From the NCBI GenBank assembly GCA_030765065.1, contig CM060989.1, positions 64,804,001 to 64,868,000 of the forward strand: DNA of 64,000 nucleotides, written 5' to 3'. Under the pieces are notes generated by a model that was not told where the DNA came from, searched no databases, and saw nothing but the letters and a program-made list of their open reading frames with translations. Every line of letters starts with the position of its first letter. The first letter of the stretch is position 1. Shown one piece after another: positions 1 through 10,993 of the stretch. The translations under genes and the position numbers were made by a program. The stretch comes from Deroplatys truncata. Its lineage: Eukaryota; Arthropoda; Insecta; Mantodea; Mantidae.

Positions 1-1010
1 TATAACAAATTTTAGTTAGCATATATTGGGGAAACTATTTCTGAAATTTCACTCTAATAACTTAAAAATTGCATCGTAAGGAGCATTTTAAATGCTGAAA
101 AATATCTAAAATATTACAACTGAGAAAAATCCACAAGAAAATTTACTCGTAAAAAAACTGACCTGAAATTCTGTTCATGCATTTTTTATTAAATAGAAAA
201 CACTTTTACTTAAGACGTATAATTTAGAAACTGATTAACATATGTGCAGCACATTTTGGAGAAACACTGTGAGAAGTGTTACAAGGAACTTGAACTGTGC
301 CACAATACTCTCAACTCAGGGTTATTTACATTGTTACATATCTCTCTGATTTTACTTCCAACAAAAAATATTTACATGAAAACATTCCAGATATAATAAT
401 AAATTAAAAAGACTAAATTGTAGTTTTTTATCATTTTTGCCCTTGTTTCACCGATCAGATCTCTTAACAGTGAAATTTGATAATTTTGAGCTATAAAGTA
501 ACTCCACTATGCAAACACCTTTGCAAAGCCAATCAACACCATCCAAAAGTATTTGAAAGGGTGTAAAAGTCAATGATCCAACAGGTGCATGCATGTGTAG
601 AAGCAAGTGGAGGACATTTTGAACACTTGTTTTGAGTTTTTGAGTTGAAGTATAACTTTCATTAATAAGGACAGGTTTTACAATTTGCTGATAAAGTTAT
701 TTACCGGATTTCTTAACAATTGGAACTCTACAATCTCTGGATAGCACTGCTTAGAAGATATCTTTGCCAATAAGTTTTCGGCTAGTTGGAGTAACCGATA
801 CGTCCATTATTCAACAAATAACAGCTTTTCATGTTCAAGACTGACACAATTCTTATCACTAACAATAGAAATCATAGTAGAAATATATTTATTGGACAAT
901 GACAAGGAAATAATGATATTTCTGCATAAAAGAATAATTCCTGAAATCATAAGAGAGAGAAAATTATCTCCAAATACTAGACTAAGACAAGATTTATAAG
1001 CTTGCTACTT
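1..1010. other. Intronic/unassigned AT-rich DNA
   Basis: I see no exon, RNA gene or named repeat here. By position it lies in the intron downstream of USP39 coding exon 5, because that gene runs leftwards and its remaining exons are not visible in the window. Confidence 0.4.
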
Positions 1011-2690
1011 TCTCTACTATGTATAGTAAGTAGGGGAAGTATTGCATTCCACCGAAAAATTCTATACCGAGATTTCACCGGAAATACATGTTTTGAGCCT
1101 CCCTGAATAAAAAGAAAGCATTTTTAGGAAAAGGTCTGTATGTGTGTGTGTGTCTGTGAACAGCATAACTCAAAAATGAAAATTCAGATAAATGCCAAAC
1201 TTGGTATTTAGGTTCACTATCTTTCAAAGATGCGAAACAAAGAGTTTCAAGAAAATTCCCCCAACCCAGACTACACTTTACATGGAGCATTTTTTGAAAA
1301 TTTTGTTTTTCTCAAAATGGCTCTTAACGATTTTGATTACAATATCATATATTTAAGATATTTTTATAACAAATAAAATGTATATCTTGAATTTTCTGGG
1401 AATGCCCCCAAAAGTCCTCTTCATTCTGAATAGCTTTTTCATAACTGGTAAACCGTAAGAGATAGACAAAATGTCTCTACACAAAAAATGTAGAGCTTGT
1501 TAAAACACACAATTTATGTCACATGCATTTTTTTTTGTGAAGTGAACTACTTCCAAGATACTCCTTGTTATTTGTTTGAATTTTCCAATACTTATAGTTT
1601 TTCTCAAATGAGAATTCGTTATTCTCTACTATGTATAGTAAGTAGGGGAAGTATTATATTCCACCCAAAAATTCGATACCAAGATTTCACCGGAAATATA
1701 TGTTTTGAGGCCTCCTGAATCTAAAAAAATCATTTTTGGAAACATGTCGGTGTGTGTGTCTGTCTGTGAACAGCATAACTCAGAAATGAACAGTCGGATA
1801 AACACCAAACTTGGTATTTAGGTTCAGTAACTTCCAGAGATGCGACACGAAGGTTTTCAAGGAAATCCCCCCACCCCAGATTACCCTTTACATGGAACAT
1901 TTTTCGAAAATGTTTATTTTCTCAGAAATGGCTGCAACGATTTTGATTAAAATATCATATATTTAAGATACTTTAATGACAAATAAAATGTGTATCTTGA
2001 ATTTTCTGGGAATGTCTCCAAAAGTATTCTTCATTTCAAACGACTTTTGCATAACTGGTAAACCATAAGAGATAGACAAAATTTTACTACACAAAAAATG
2101 TAGATCGCATTAAAATATACAATTTATGTCATATACATTTTTTTAATTGAGTGAACCATTTTCAAGATATTGTTTGTTATTCCCTTAAATTTTCCATTAC
2201 TTATACTTTTTCCCAAATGGGAATTCGTTATTCATTTTTTTTATGTCCTGGACATGCAAAGAGAATGGAATGCGCCACATAGCAACCAGCGCTTAAAAGA
2301 TTTGACTATCGCTTATAACCTACCATATTTCCCTTGCACCTACAAGAAAATTAGCAATAAGATTAGCATCTCGATTAACATGAAGCATGTGGAGAATAAG
2401 CACTTGTAAAAATACTTTGTACAAGAGTAGACAAAGTCATGTGAGTGTAACACAACAGATTTTTTTATATCCTGGACATGCAAAGAGAATGAAATGCTCC
2501 ACATAACAACCAGCTGAAGATTTGGCTATTGCTTAAAGCCTACCATATTCCCTTTGCACCTAGAGAAAATAAGCAATAAGATTGCTAACAGGAAGAAGAT
2601 GGAGGATAAGCGTTTGTAAAAATAGTTTGTACAAGAATAGAGGAAGTCAGGTGAGTCCAACACATCAGATTCTTTTTATAAAAGACTAGC
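1011..2690 (+). repeat. R1-A repeat with a second R1 copy inside it
   Basis: The outer copy runs from CTTTCTCTACTATG near 1011 to AATTCGTTATT near 1622. It resumes at TATCCTGGACATGCAAAG near 2466 and ends at ACACATCAGATTC near 2675. In intact copies the two parts are contiguous across a T-run. The family is about 830 bp, AT-rich and has no ORF. Its 5' part carries GTAAGTAGGGGAAG and GATTTCACCGGAAATA, a short TG/CA microsatellite and CTGTGAACAGCATAACTC. Its 3' part carries TGTGAGTGTAACACA. This orientation is arbitrary. Confidence 0.85.
1622..2467 (+). repeat. Inner R1-A copy inserted into the outer R1-A
   Basis: This is a complete R1 unit from CTCTACTATGTATAG to AACACAACAGATTTTTTTA. Its insertion point is the internal T-run of the outer copy, and the outer copy's remaining sequence follows immediately. 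Identity with the outer copy is high by eye, so the two are of similar age. Confidence 0.8.
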
Positions 2691-3270
2691 TGGCTTACCC
2701 AAAGTTTCATGGGTAGGTTTTTAAACTCGAATCACATTTTAATTAATTTCATATACCTTCCGCTGTTCTAAAAAAAAATCATTGTACAATACTCTAGTTG
2801 ATTTTATAATTAATCCTCCCCTTTACCCCACATAATTGTAATTTTGCACAGCCCTAGCTATTCCTAGTAATGAATGAAAAATTCATATCTGACTACCTTA
2901 ACCTCCTCCCAAAGTCTTTGCAGGTATGTTATTTTATAACTCCAATGTGTTTATATACTAATTCACAGGCTTTGCAAACCCTTATTAATATTTTAGTAAT
3001 TTATGAATTGAAATCTAAATGTTTTATAGTCCATGCCCATCACAAACACTTGGGCTTATCAATGGTGAAAGAATTATCAAAATCTGTGAGCAATTTTTAA
3101 GATTAATCCATATACATGTAGTAATTTTTTCCATTTATAATATTATTATAGTAGGGTAAGGTTATGTGAACTCTGATACAATTATATCCCAGCATTTTTT
3201 ACCCCTCCAGGTTACTTTTTATTCTCATGCAATCTTATATGTTTTTGCAAGGTTTCTTATATGTTTTTTT
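2691..3270. other. Unassigned intronic DNA before a LINE fragment
   Basis: The stretch is AT-rich with short open frames that resemble no protein I know. It may include the upstream part of the degraded non-LTR element whose recognisable 3' end follows. Confidence 0.3.
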
Positions 3271-3279
3271 TGCATTCAT

Positions 3280-3960
3280 CATGAGAGAAATTTTAAGCGC
3301 TGCCTCGATTCGTCACTTCCATTTTATTCTAAAACAATGGCAAAAGAAATCACGTAGTTGTATGGAAGTTCTTGGGAATGAAATGGGGCAAGTAACAAGG
3401 ACAGGATTGGTTATGGAGAGAACCTTGAAATATTGGTACAAGATCCTGAATTTTGATGAAGAAAAAAATTTTTAACATGTTTAAAGTACCAAGTATCTAC
3501 TCTGCAAAGTGAACTAAGAATTCATTTAGAAAATAATGGTTTGGAAGATGTTTGGGTAAAAGGAGAAACAAATAACAAAGCTTTTTTGGAAGAATACCAG
3601 AAGAAGATTTGGAGATATTGAGATACAGAAATTATTTAGTCAGATAACTGAGAAGAGATCATTGCTATTTTATGAGACAATGAAAAATCAATGGGAAAGA
3701 GGGAGGTAGATACACAAAACCAATAAAGAAAAAAGAGGGGGAATAGCATGGTTAATGTTCAAATACAGGGAAACAGAGATTTGGAGAAAAGAAAGTGTAT
3801 GGTATAGAAGGAACAGGAATGCTGACAGAATAGATTAAATAAACTTTTACACAAATCTGTAAGAACATGGGGCAATATTTAAAGAAAATAAAAAACATGT
3901 GGAAATTGTGATGGTATTATTTATAATGTTTGTGTATGTGTGCTTACACAACGTGTTGAA
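3280..3960 (+). pseudogene. Non-LTR retrotransposon (R1/Jockey-like) 3' end, degraded
   Basis: Broken frames give LGNEMGQVTRTGLVMERT, LKYWYKILNFDEE, GLEDVWVKGETNNKAFLEE and, after stops, a lysine-rich end. These match the post-reverse-transcriptase region of the elements at 6985-7850 and 43500-45262, which share the NN(K)..F....(R)..DIE pattern. Stops and frameshifts make it a relic. The subgroup is my inference. Confidence 0.6.
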
Positions 3961-4139
3961 GCCATCTTGTGACGTGATTCTTTGTTAGGTTTGTAGCTCC
4001 ATCTGGTGTTAGCAATTTGCGGCAGTATTAGTTTTTTTGTTTGAAAAAAAAAATGCTACTGTTATTTTATTTAATTTTTGGTTCTTTGTCCTCCGGCTAG
4101 CTATTATCCTTTTGGTCAAGCACTTCTCTATATACAGGT

Positions 4140-4808
4140 TGTGTAAACGGAAAGGAATCTTTTATCCAAAGATAACACTGATGAAGAAATTTGTTTTACA
4201 CTTTTATTGTCCAACACGTTAACTATCACATTTACACATTGATCTTGACACTCGCCAAACTGAAACTGTTATAATAACTTCATTACTGATAATTCTTAAT
4301 TCGCTTACTTCAACTTTTTGTATAATTAACTTTATAACACTTGAGATTTTTCATAACTCTGTTACGCGTAACCTGCAAATTGATATCCGAAGTGTGCCGT
4401 ACAAATACTTTCGACGAACTGACGGGAATGCGACGTGTAGTGTACAAAGAATTTTGATGAACTGACGGACTGAAGGCGACGTGTAATGTATAAAGATTTT
4501 TGATGAACTGGCCGACTGAAGGACTTTACCTCTAACCTACCCTCTATTTATACTCCTACATCCAGATATGCCTACGAAAAACGCGCCAACATTACGTAAC
4601 TTCCTCGTTTCCAATAATGATAAACAGCTCACCCCCTTGCTGCATTATTGCACGCTATTATTGTCAGTTTCAGTAAGGCACTGTAAATTTACTTCCCAAC
4701 AATAATTACAATAAACAAACATATCAAATCAATGTCACATAATAATGCATATTCATACTATAATCACTCTTTACATTTAAATAATTTGTGATACAAATTA
4801 CTGCATCA
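4140..4808 (-). repeat. R3 LTR-like repeat, copy 1
   Basis: On the minus strand this begins TGATGCAGTAATTTG, carries a TATA-type box (TATAAATAGAGG, near 4544-4555) and an AATAAA signal just before the end, and stops at CGTTTACACA|ACC. A second copy lies at 61410-62130 on the other strand. The TG...CA limits, promoter-like box and polyadenylation signal are what an LTR shows. No gag or pol is present. It lies in the USP39 intron left of exon 5. Confidence 0.6.
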
Positions 4809-4990
4809 AAATGGACTGTAAAAAGAGGAAAGGAACATTAATGTAAGAATATAAATATAAGAATTAAAGATCATTGTATTAATATGTAATTATTATGTGG
4901 AAGGTCCATCTTAGTGGCCAGGGCCAAATATAGTGCACACTTAGTACTTTAATAAACTTAGAAAATATTCCATTTCAAAACATATTTTAC

Positions 4991-5216
4991 CTTGTTCGGT
5001 GAACTGAAATTTTTTTCTACTCCACAGCACAACTGCTTGGAGCATTTCATGAGGTGACACATGTGCTTTGAAGTTCCTTGGGTTCCAAAGCTTACGCATA
5101 AGCTCTCCAAATCTCTGAACCAACAGGAAAGAACTGTCACCTGGAGGACGCTTCACACGTGCATAGTTTATCTCTCGCAGGAAGTAGTTCCTTAATGGTG
5201 TAACATGTGACAATGC
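4991..5216 (-). CDS. USP39: USP39 coding exon 5 (USP-domain, internal)
   Basis: This exon encodes about residues 183-257 of the readable product, starting ALSHVTPLRNYF and ending KKFQFTEQ plus one base. It contains KRPPGDSSFLLVQRF, GELMRKLWNPRNF and KAHVSPHEMLQAVVL, which are near identical to animal USP39 (Sad1). The acceptor is TACAG|GCATTG at 5217 and the donor is CAAG|GTAAA at 4990. It enters in phase 0 and leaves with one base, fitting exon 4. USP39 is a non-catalytic deubiquitinase-fold protein needed for tri-snRNP assembly and splicing in the nucleus. The rest of the USP domain must lie left of the window. Confidence 0.95.
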
Positions 5217-5610
5217 CTGTATAAGATATTAACATCATTTTGTTGATAACGGTTTAAAGTCTACGTTTAAAAGATTTGAAATTTATTTTAAGTTTATGTT
5301 AGTAGTATAAGATGTTTGAGGAGTTACAAGTTAAGCACTTTTAAAATCCCAACCTTTGCACATTTTCTTTTAATTTTACACTAGTCTGCATTTTCAAACT
5401 TTTGGTCAGATGATTTCTTAAAAGTAGGTGTTCTTGAATCAAGTTTTTATGCTGATTCCAGAAATAACTTCTGTTTTTTTTCTATCACGTCAGGTTTTTA
5501 CACAAAATAAGTAATGTTTTGACAATTTTACTAATGAACGTAGAAAAGCATTCAAGGTAAGTTTTTATTCAAGAAACATTTTAACAAAACAAGAAGCCAA
5601 AGTGTTTCAT

Positions 5611-6211
5611 TTAATTTTTTTCAAACTTTCTCTTCTTTGACTTCCTTGCAGATCCTTGAAGATGACTGTCCCTCCTCAACATCCAACAGTAGTCGGCCAT
5701 CATAGTTTCATTCCATCTCCCCTTGTAACTCCTCTCCATTTTCTTAATATCTTGGTGAAAACGTTCACCCTGCTCTTCACTATAATGTCCTACATTTTCT
5801 GGAAAGTAGTTGATATGTGAATGCAGAAAATGGACCTTTACATTCATGTTACAACCCATCTTCTTGAAATTTTCCAACATTGTTTCGACAATGGCCTTGT
5901 AATTAGGATCTTTGTTATTGCCTAAGAAGCTTTCAGTAACTGATCGGAAGGCAGTCCATGCTTCTATTTCTCTCTCATTCATTGTCTTCTCAAAATCTTC
6001 ACTTATTTGAGAATCAACCAACAAAAATTCCAGCCTTTAATTTGTCTTGTGTAATGAAGGGAAATTTCTTGGAAAAGTACTTGAAGTAGGGTCCATCCTG
6101 TGGTAGAGCCCTTATAAATTGCTTCATCAAGCCCAATTTTATGTGTAATGGCGGAAGCAATATCTTTATATCTCTACATTTTTGAAGTGAAATTATGAAA
6201 AAACTGTACAT
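5611..6211 (-). pseudogene. Unknown intronless ORF, frameshifted
   Basis: Two overlapping minus-strand frames together give one protein-like stretch. The first (6211-6014) has LPPLHIKLGLMKQFIRAL and FPFITQDKLKAGIFVG. The second (6024-5611) has AWTAFRSVTESFLGNNKDPN, NVKVHFLHSHINYFPENVG, EEQGERFHQDIKKMERSYKG and RWNETMMADYCWMLRRDS, with a basic tail. The frame change at about 6014-6024 breaks it. I recall closely similar multicopy hypothetical proteins in insects and other invertebrates but know no function. It lies inside USP39 intron 4 on the same strand and has no introns, so a mobile-element or retrocopy origin is likely. Confidence 0.55.
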
Positions 6212-6381
6212 GATAGAAAAAAAACTAAAAACAGTTCTGAAATCAGCATAATAAAGTGAGTCAGAATCACTTATTAGTTTTCAGTCATCCGATATGTAGA
6301 CTAGTGTTGTCATAACAAATGTTAAATGTATTTGAGCAAAAATTAAATTACTTGTAGTGAGTAAATGAGCCCAATTTTTTA

Positions 6382-6603
6382 CTTTCTCTGCCACGTACAT
6401 AGTAGGTAGAGAAGGTATTGTATCCCACCCAAAAATTTGATACTGAGATTTTACCAGAAATACATGTTTTGAAGCTCACAGAATAAAAAAAAAAGCATTT
6501 TAGAAAAAGGCCTGTTTGTGTGTCTGTGAACTTAATAACTCAAAAATGAAAAGTCGGATAAACACCAAACTTCATATTTAGGTTTAGTACCTTCCAAAGA
6601 TGA
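6382..6603 (+). repeat. R1-B repeat, left part (continues at 10994)
   Basis: This starts in a T-run (TTTTTTACTTTCTCTG) and follows the R1 consensus up to CCTTCCAAAGATG. The next R1 bases, GCGACACAAAGATTTTC, are found only at about 10997. The repeat is therefore split by 4.4 kb of younger DNA. Confidence 0.8.
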
Positions 6604-6984
6604 GTCATTCCATGTCAAGTTGCACAAATTTTCATAAAATCTGACCATCATGTCTCCGATTCACTTCAAATTTTGTCCATGGATTACAAAAACAAAGTGA
6701 ATTATGTTTTAAATTATTTTTTTAAATTGCAATATTTTTTAAAATATTGAACAATCCAAATTGTGAAAAGCGGCACACCTCTCTACCTTTAAATTAGAAT
6801 ATCTCACAGGCGGTAACTGATAAAATTATGTAATAAAGTGCAATGCAAAGCTTAATATGTAATCTTTTATGTAACATTTATTATAATTGATATAATTAAC
6901 TATTTACATCAATTTTTAAAATCCAAACATTTAAAAACTATATGCACCTATTTTTTGGTTTAGGTGCCTGAGAAAAGATAAAGA

Positions 6985-7850
6985 GGAAATTTTAAAGATA
7001 TGCATGGAACAACAAAAGAGTATGAAAAATAAAAATAGCTGGTGGACAGGGGTAGAAAAAATTATGGAGAAGATAGGAATGGGAGATATTTGGAGAATGG
7101 GAGAAAGAAATAGCGATGGTTTTTGGATAGCAGTAAGAAACAGAGTGGAGGATATAGAAAGACAAGAGATTTGGGGAAGCTTAGAAAATAAAAAGTCACT
7201 AGGGTTCTATAGATTGGTAAAAAGGAAATGGGGAAGAGAAGAGTATGTAGATTATTGTGATAGAGCAGGAAAAGAAGCGTTTGCATGGATGAGAACAGGA
7301 GCAATGTATTTGAGAGGGTTAAGAGGAAAAAAAAATGGGATTTGTGAATTGTGCGACGATAGGGAAAGCACAGAGCATTATATGTCAGAATGCAAAGAAT
7401 TAGCAGAATGGAGACAAGAAGTATGGGAGGAAAAATGGGAAAAGATGGATAGGAAAATAGTAGCAATTAAAATGTTAACGAGAAAAGAAGAAAAGCAAAT
7501 TAAGAATATGGGGGAGTTCTTAAAGAAAGTAAAAGAGAAATGGAGTAGAAAAGTAAGAGAGATAAGAAAGGTAGAAAGGCAAATGGAGGAAGGAGAAGAT
7601 GGGCAAATATGGATAAAAGGTAATAAGGAATGTTTAGAGGAGCCAGAAGGCCAGGGTGCCAGGCAAAAAGAGCAGCATAGCTGGTAAGGAAATTTGGACA
7701 TATGTTAAGTTAGTGCAAGTTAGTTAAGTTAGTTAAGCAGCTGGATACCAGTTGCTTTTATGCTGGTTATTAGTAGTAGCAAGATAATTGAATGTAATTA
7801 TGTATGTATCTAAATATATGGAGAAATAAATAAATCTATCTATCTATCTA
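6985..7850 (+). pseudogene. Non-LTR retrotransposon 3' end with cysteine-motif ORF
   Basis: An open frame at 7004-7687 (227 aa) has FWIAVRNRVEDIERQEIWG, AFAWMRTGAMYLRGLRG and a CELCDDRESTEHYMSEC motif (CX2C...HX4C), as found at the C-terminus of R1/Jockey-type reverse transcriptase proteins. The start is truncated and no RT core is present. The 3' end is AATAAATAAA followed by (TCTA)n at 7833-7850. Of the four copies of this family in the window it is the only one with a long intact frame, so it is probably the youngest. Confidence 0.7.
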
Positions 7851-7859
7851 ATGTACTTG

Positions 7860-8639
7860 ATGTTAATCGAGATAAACATTTGCAGAAATTCTATTGTTGC
7901 ATACTTCCTTGTGGGTACAAGCGGATTAGGGGAATAAGAGTAAAGTAAAGGAATCGTAAACTAGGCTTTAAGTGATGGTCGAATCTTCTGAGAGTGGGTT
8001 GCTATGTGATGGCTTTGATATTCCATAAAAAAAAAAAAAAAAAAAAATATGCCCCTATTAACTCACAAATTTAAATTTCTATAAAACTTATAAATAAATT
8101 TCTTGTATTTTTTTGTATATATTTACATAAAACAAAGAATGGATCCTGTATAGTTAATTTTAAATAAAATAACTTAAAAAGCAGTGTGTAGCGAGGTTCC
8201 AGCGTGGTGCAGCTGGAGAGTAGCAGCAGTCTGTCATTGGATGCCTTGTCAATTGTTCACAGTACTTTAGTTGCATTAGTTTGTTCATATGTAACTTATA
8301 TTTGGCATACAGTTGAGTAACATTTGCCTAGGGGGCAACTTAACTACAATTTAAATGTGCTTTTTTTCGCCTTCAGCCTCAAGTGAATACTATCTGGTTA
8401 TTATTGCATTATTGGTTGATGGAATAAATGAATTTAGCTCTAAGGTACCAGGGATCCCTTTCGCATTACTGTATCTTGCCTTACAATGGTCACTATGTTC
8501 AAAACCACTTCTGGATTATTCACGGCACTGGCTATTTGTAGCACACAATCACTGTTATCAATGGGTGCTTTGGTTCCCCCCCACTCGACACGCATCACTA
8601 GTTTTAGATCTGGTGACAGAGTTAAGTTCTCCATTTTTA
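7860..8639. other. Element X interior, with a poly(A) tract and an unknown ORF
   Basis: A poly(A) run lies at about 8026-8047. On the minus strand 8688-8440 is open and reads ENLTLSPDLKLVMRVEWGG and APIDNSDCVLQIASAVNNPE, which looks like a real protein but matches no family I can name. It is cut by the R1 copy on its right. It may be a remnant of the coding part of element X. Confidence 0.35.
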
Positions 8640-9404
8640 CTTTCTCTACCACGTATAGTAAGTAGGGGAAGTATTGTATTCCACCCAAATTATATTCGAT
8701 ACCGAGATTTCACCGGAAATATATGTTTTGAGACCCCCTGAATCCAAAAACAGCATTTTTGGAAACATGTCCGTGTGTGTCTGTGAACAGCATAACTCAG
8801 AAACGAACAGTCGGATAAACACCAAACTTGGTATTTAGGTTTAGTATCTTTCAGAGATGCGACACAAAGGTTTTCAAGAAAATCCCCCCCACCCCAGATT
8901 ACCCTTTACATAAACATTTTTCGAAAATTTTAATTTTCTCAAAAATGGCTCTAACGATTTCGATTAAAATATCATATGTTTAAGATATTTTCATGACAAA
9001 TAAAATGTCTATCTCGAATTTTCTGGGTATGTCTCCAAAAGTATTCTTCATTGTGAACGACTTTTGCATAACTGGTAAACCATAAGAGATAGAAAAAATG
9101 TTACTACACCAAAAATGTAGATTGCGTTAAAATACACAATTTATGTCATATACATTTTTGTTGTTGAGTGAACCATTTTTGAGATATTGCTTGTTATTCC
9201 CTTAAAGTTTCCAATACTTGCCACATAGCAACCAGCTCTTAAAATATTTGACTATCGCTTAAAACCTACCAAATCCCCTTGCATCTACAAGAAAATTAGC
9301 AATAAGATTAACATCTCGATTAACATGAAGCATATGGAGAATAAGCGTTTGTAAAAATAGTTTGTACAAGAGTAGAGAAAGTCATGTGAGTGTAACACAT
9401 CAGA
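8640..9404 (+). repeat. R1-A repeat, internally deleted
   Basis: The copy runs from CTTTCTCTACCACGTATAG to GTAACACATCAGA. It lacks the internal segment with TTATGTCCTGGACATGC. Flanks read TTTTTA on the left (8634-8639) and TTTTTA on the right (9405-9410), consistent with a 6-bp target duplication. Confidence 0.8.
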
Positions 9405-9410
9405 TTTTTA

Positions 9411-9960
9411 ACTTTGTAAGCATATCGCGGGTAACTAAGTTTAAAGATTTCTGTCTTGTGTTATGCTTGGAAACATTACATGGACTGAAGCTATAGTCAT
9501 AGTTACGTTTCTTCAGTTCACTCAGTATGCACTTTCAGAAGTCACAGAGCTAAGAATGAACTTCCAACAAAAAAAACCTGAACACAAAGTAACATTTAAA
9601 GTGAAACAGCGGAGAGCTTTATAGAATATCAGATTCCATTGTGAAGTTACACCCAATACTGGAATGATAGCCTTCACGTCCGTACTGCGCAAGGCATCGG
9701 CCAGTGCGGCGTGCTGCTAACACAAATAAGCTGTTTAAAAACATACTTATATTAACAGATTTAAAACAAAATATATCACAGATTCCTCCTGTATTTTTTT
9801 TTCCAGATTTTAATATTAGGGAGTTAAATATGATATTGCGGTTTAAAATATTCATACTTTCTTTTATATAAAGAAAACAATCTATTGTTCTTATCCCTGA
9901 CCATTCTGTATTCCGAGAATGAATTACTTATATGTAACATTGTATGCATATAAAAAAAAA
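9411..9960. other. Unassigned DNA between two R1 copies
   Basis: I see no gene. A short minus-strand frame near 9730-9620 is open but unconvincing. The stretch belongs to the interior of element X. Confidence 0.3.
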
Positions 9961-10845
9961 TCTGATGTGTTACACTCACATGACTTTCTCTACTCTTGTA
10001 CAAAGTATTTTTACAAACGCTTATTCTCCATCTACTTCATGTTAATCGAGATAAACATTTGCAGACTCTATCTTATTGCTAATTTTCTTGTAGATGTAAG
10101 GGGAATATATATTTACAATGGCAATTTGGAAATACAGTAGCCTTTAAGCACATACATATCTCTTAATAGCTGGTTGCTAGGTGCAGCACCTTTGCCACAG
10201 ATTAATACTCTTTGCATATCCAAGACAAAAAAATGAATAACGAATTCCCATTTGAGAAAATAAGTATTGAAAAATTTAAGGGAATAACAAGCAATATCTC
10301 GAAAATGGTTCACTCAACAACAAAAAATGTATATGACATAAATTGTGTATTTTAACGCGATCTACATTTTGTGTGTAGTAAAATTTTGTCTATCTCTTAT
10401 GGTTTACCAGTTATGCAAAAGTCGTTCACAATGAAGAATACTTTTGGAGACATTCCCAGAAAATTCAAGACATACATTTTATTTGTCATGAAAATATCTT
10501 AAACATATGATATTTTAATCAAAATCGTTAGAGCCATTTTTGAGAAAATTAAAATTTTCAAAAAATGTTCCATGTAAAGGGTAATCTGGGGTGGGGAGAT
10601 TTTCTTGAAAACCTTCGTGTCGCATCTCTGGAACATACTGAACCTAAATACCAAGTTGGGTGTTTATCCGACTGTTCATTTCTGAGTTATGCTGTTCACA
10701 GGCACACACACAAACAGACATGTTTCCAAAAATACTTTTTTTGGATTCAGGGGGTCTCAAAACATATATTTCCGGTGAAATCTCGGTATCGAATTTTTGG
10801 TTGGAATACAATACTTCCCCTACTTACTATACGTAGTAGAAAAAG
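9961..10845 (-). repeat. R1-A repeat, full length
   Basis: This is a complete unit on the minus strand. It starts (plus view) TCTGATGTGTTACACTCAC and ends GTAGTAGAAAAAG. The flanks are an A-run on the left and TAAAAATG on the right, again a T-run ending in A when read in the repeat's orientation. Confidence 0.85.
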
Positions 10846-10993
10846 TAAAAATGTTAAGTATGCTGTAAACCCTAAAATAATTTGATTTTCTGCAAAATAT
10901 AAAACATGTGTTGATTCATGTTATGTGTGGAACGCCTAAACGAAAATTTAGAGAAAGTGATGTATTATGCGTGTTTGGTTTGACATGGAACGA

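Larger units (their letters stand above)
6604..10993. mobile_element. Element X: 4.4 kb insertion in R1-B, itself loaded with repeats
   Basis: The left edge reads GAGTCATTCCATGTCAA and the right edge reads TTGACATGGAACGACCC, a terminal inverted repeat of about 17 bp with few mismatches. Inside are a LINE 3' end (6985-7850), an unknown open stretch on the minus strand (8688-8440) and two R1-A copies in opposite orientations. Without those guests the element would be about 2 kb. I do not recognise its superfamily. Boundaries are good, identity is open. Confidence 0.55.

Noticed and set aside
1011..2690. R1 as a Helitron
   Set aside because: TC start and a near-end hairpin exist on one strand, but the end is AAAG rather than CTRR, and flanks show a duplicated T-run, which Helitrons do not make.
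7062..7701. Minus-strand Phe/Leu/Ser-rich frames
   Set aside because: They mirror the purine-rich LINE ORF on the plus strand.
10565..10885. 106-aa frame MFHVKGNLGWGDFLENL and its relatives at 56971, 1290, 17123 and 49860
   Set aside because: The frame recurs because R1 recurs. Copies carry stops and frameshifts and there is no codon-level conservation to suggest a protein.
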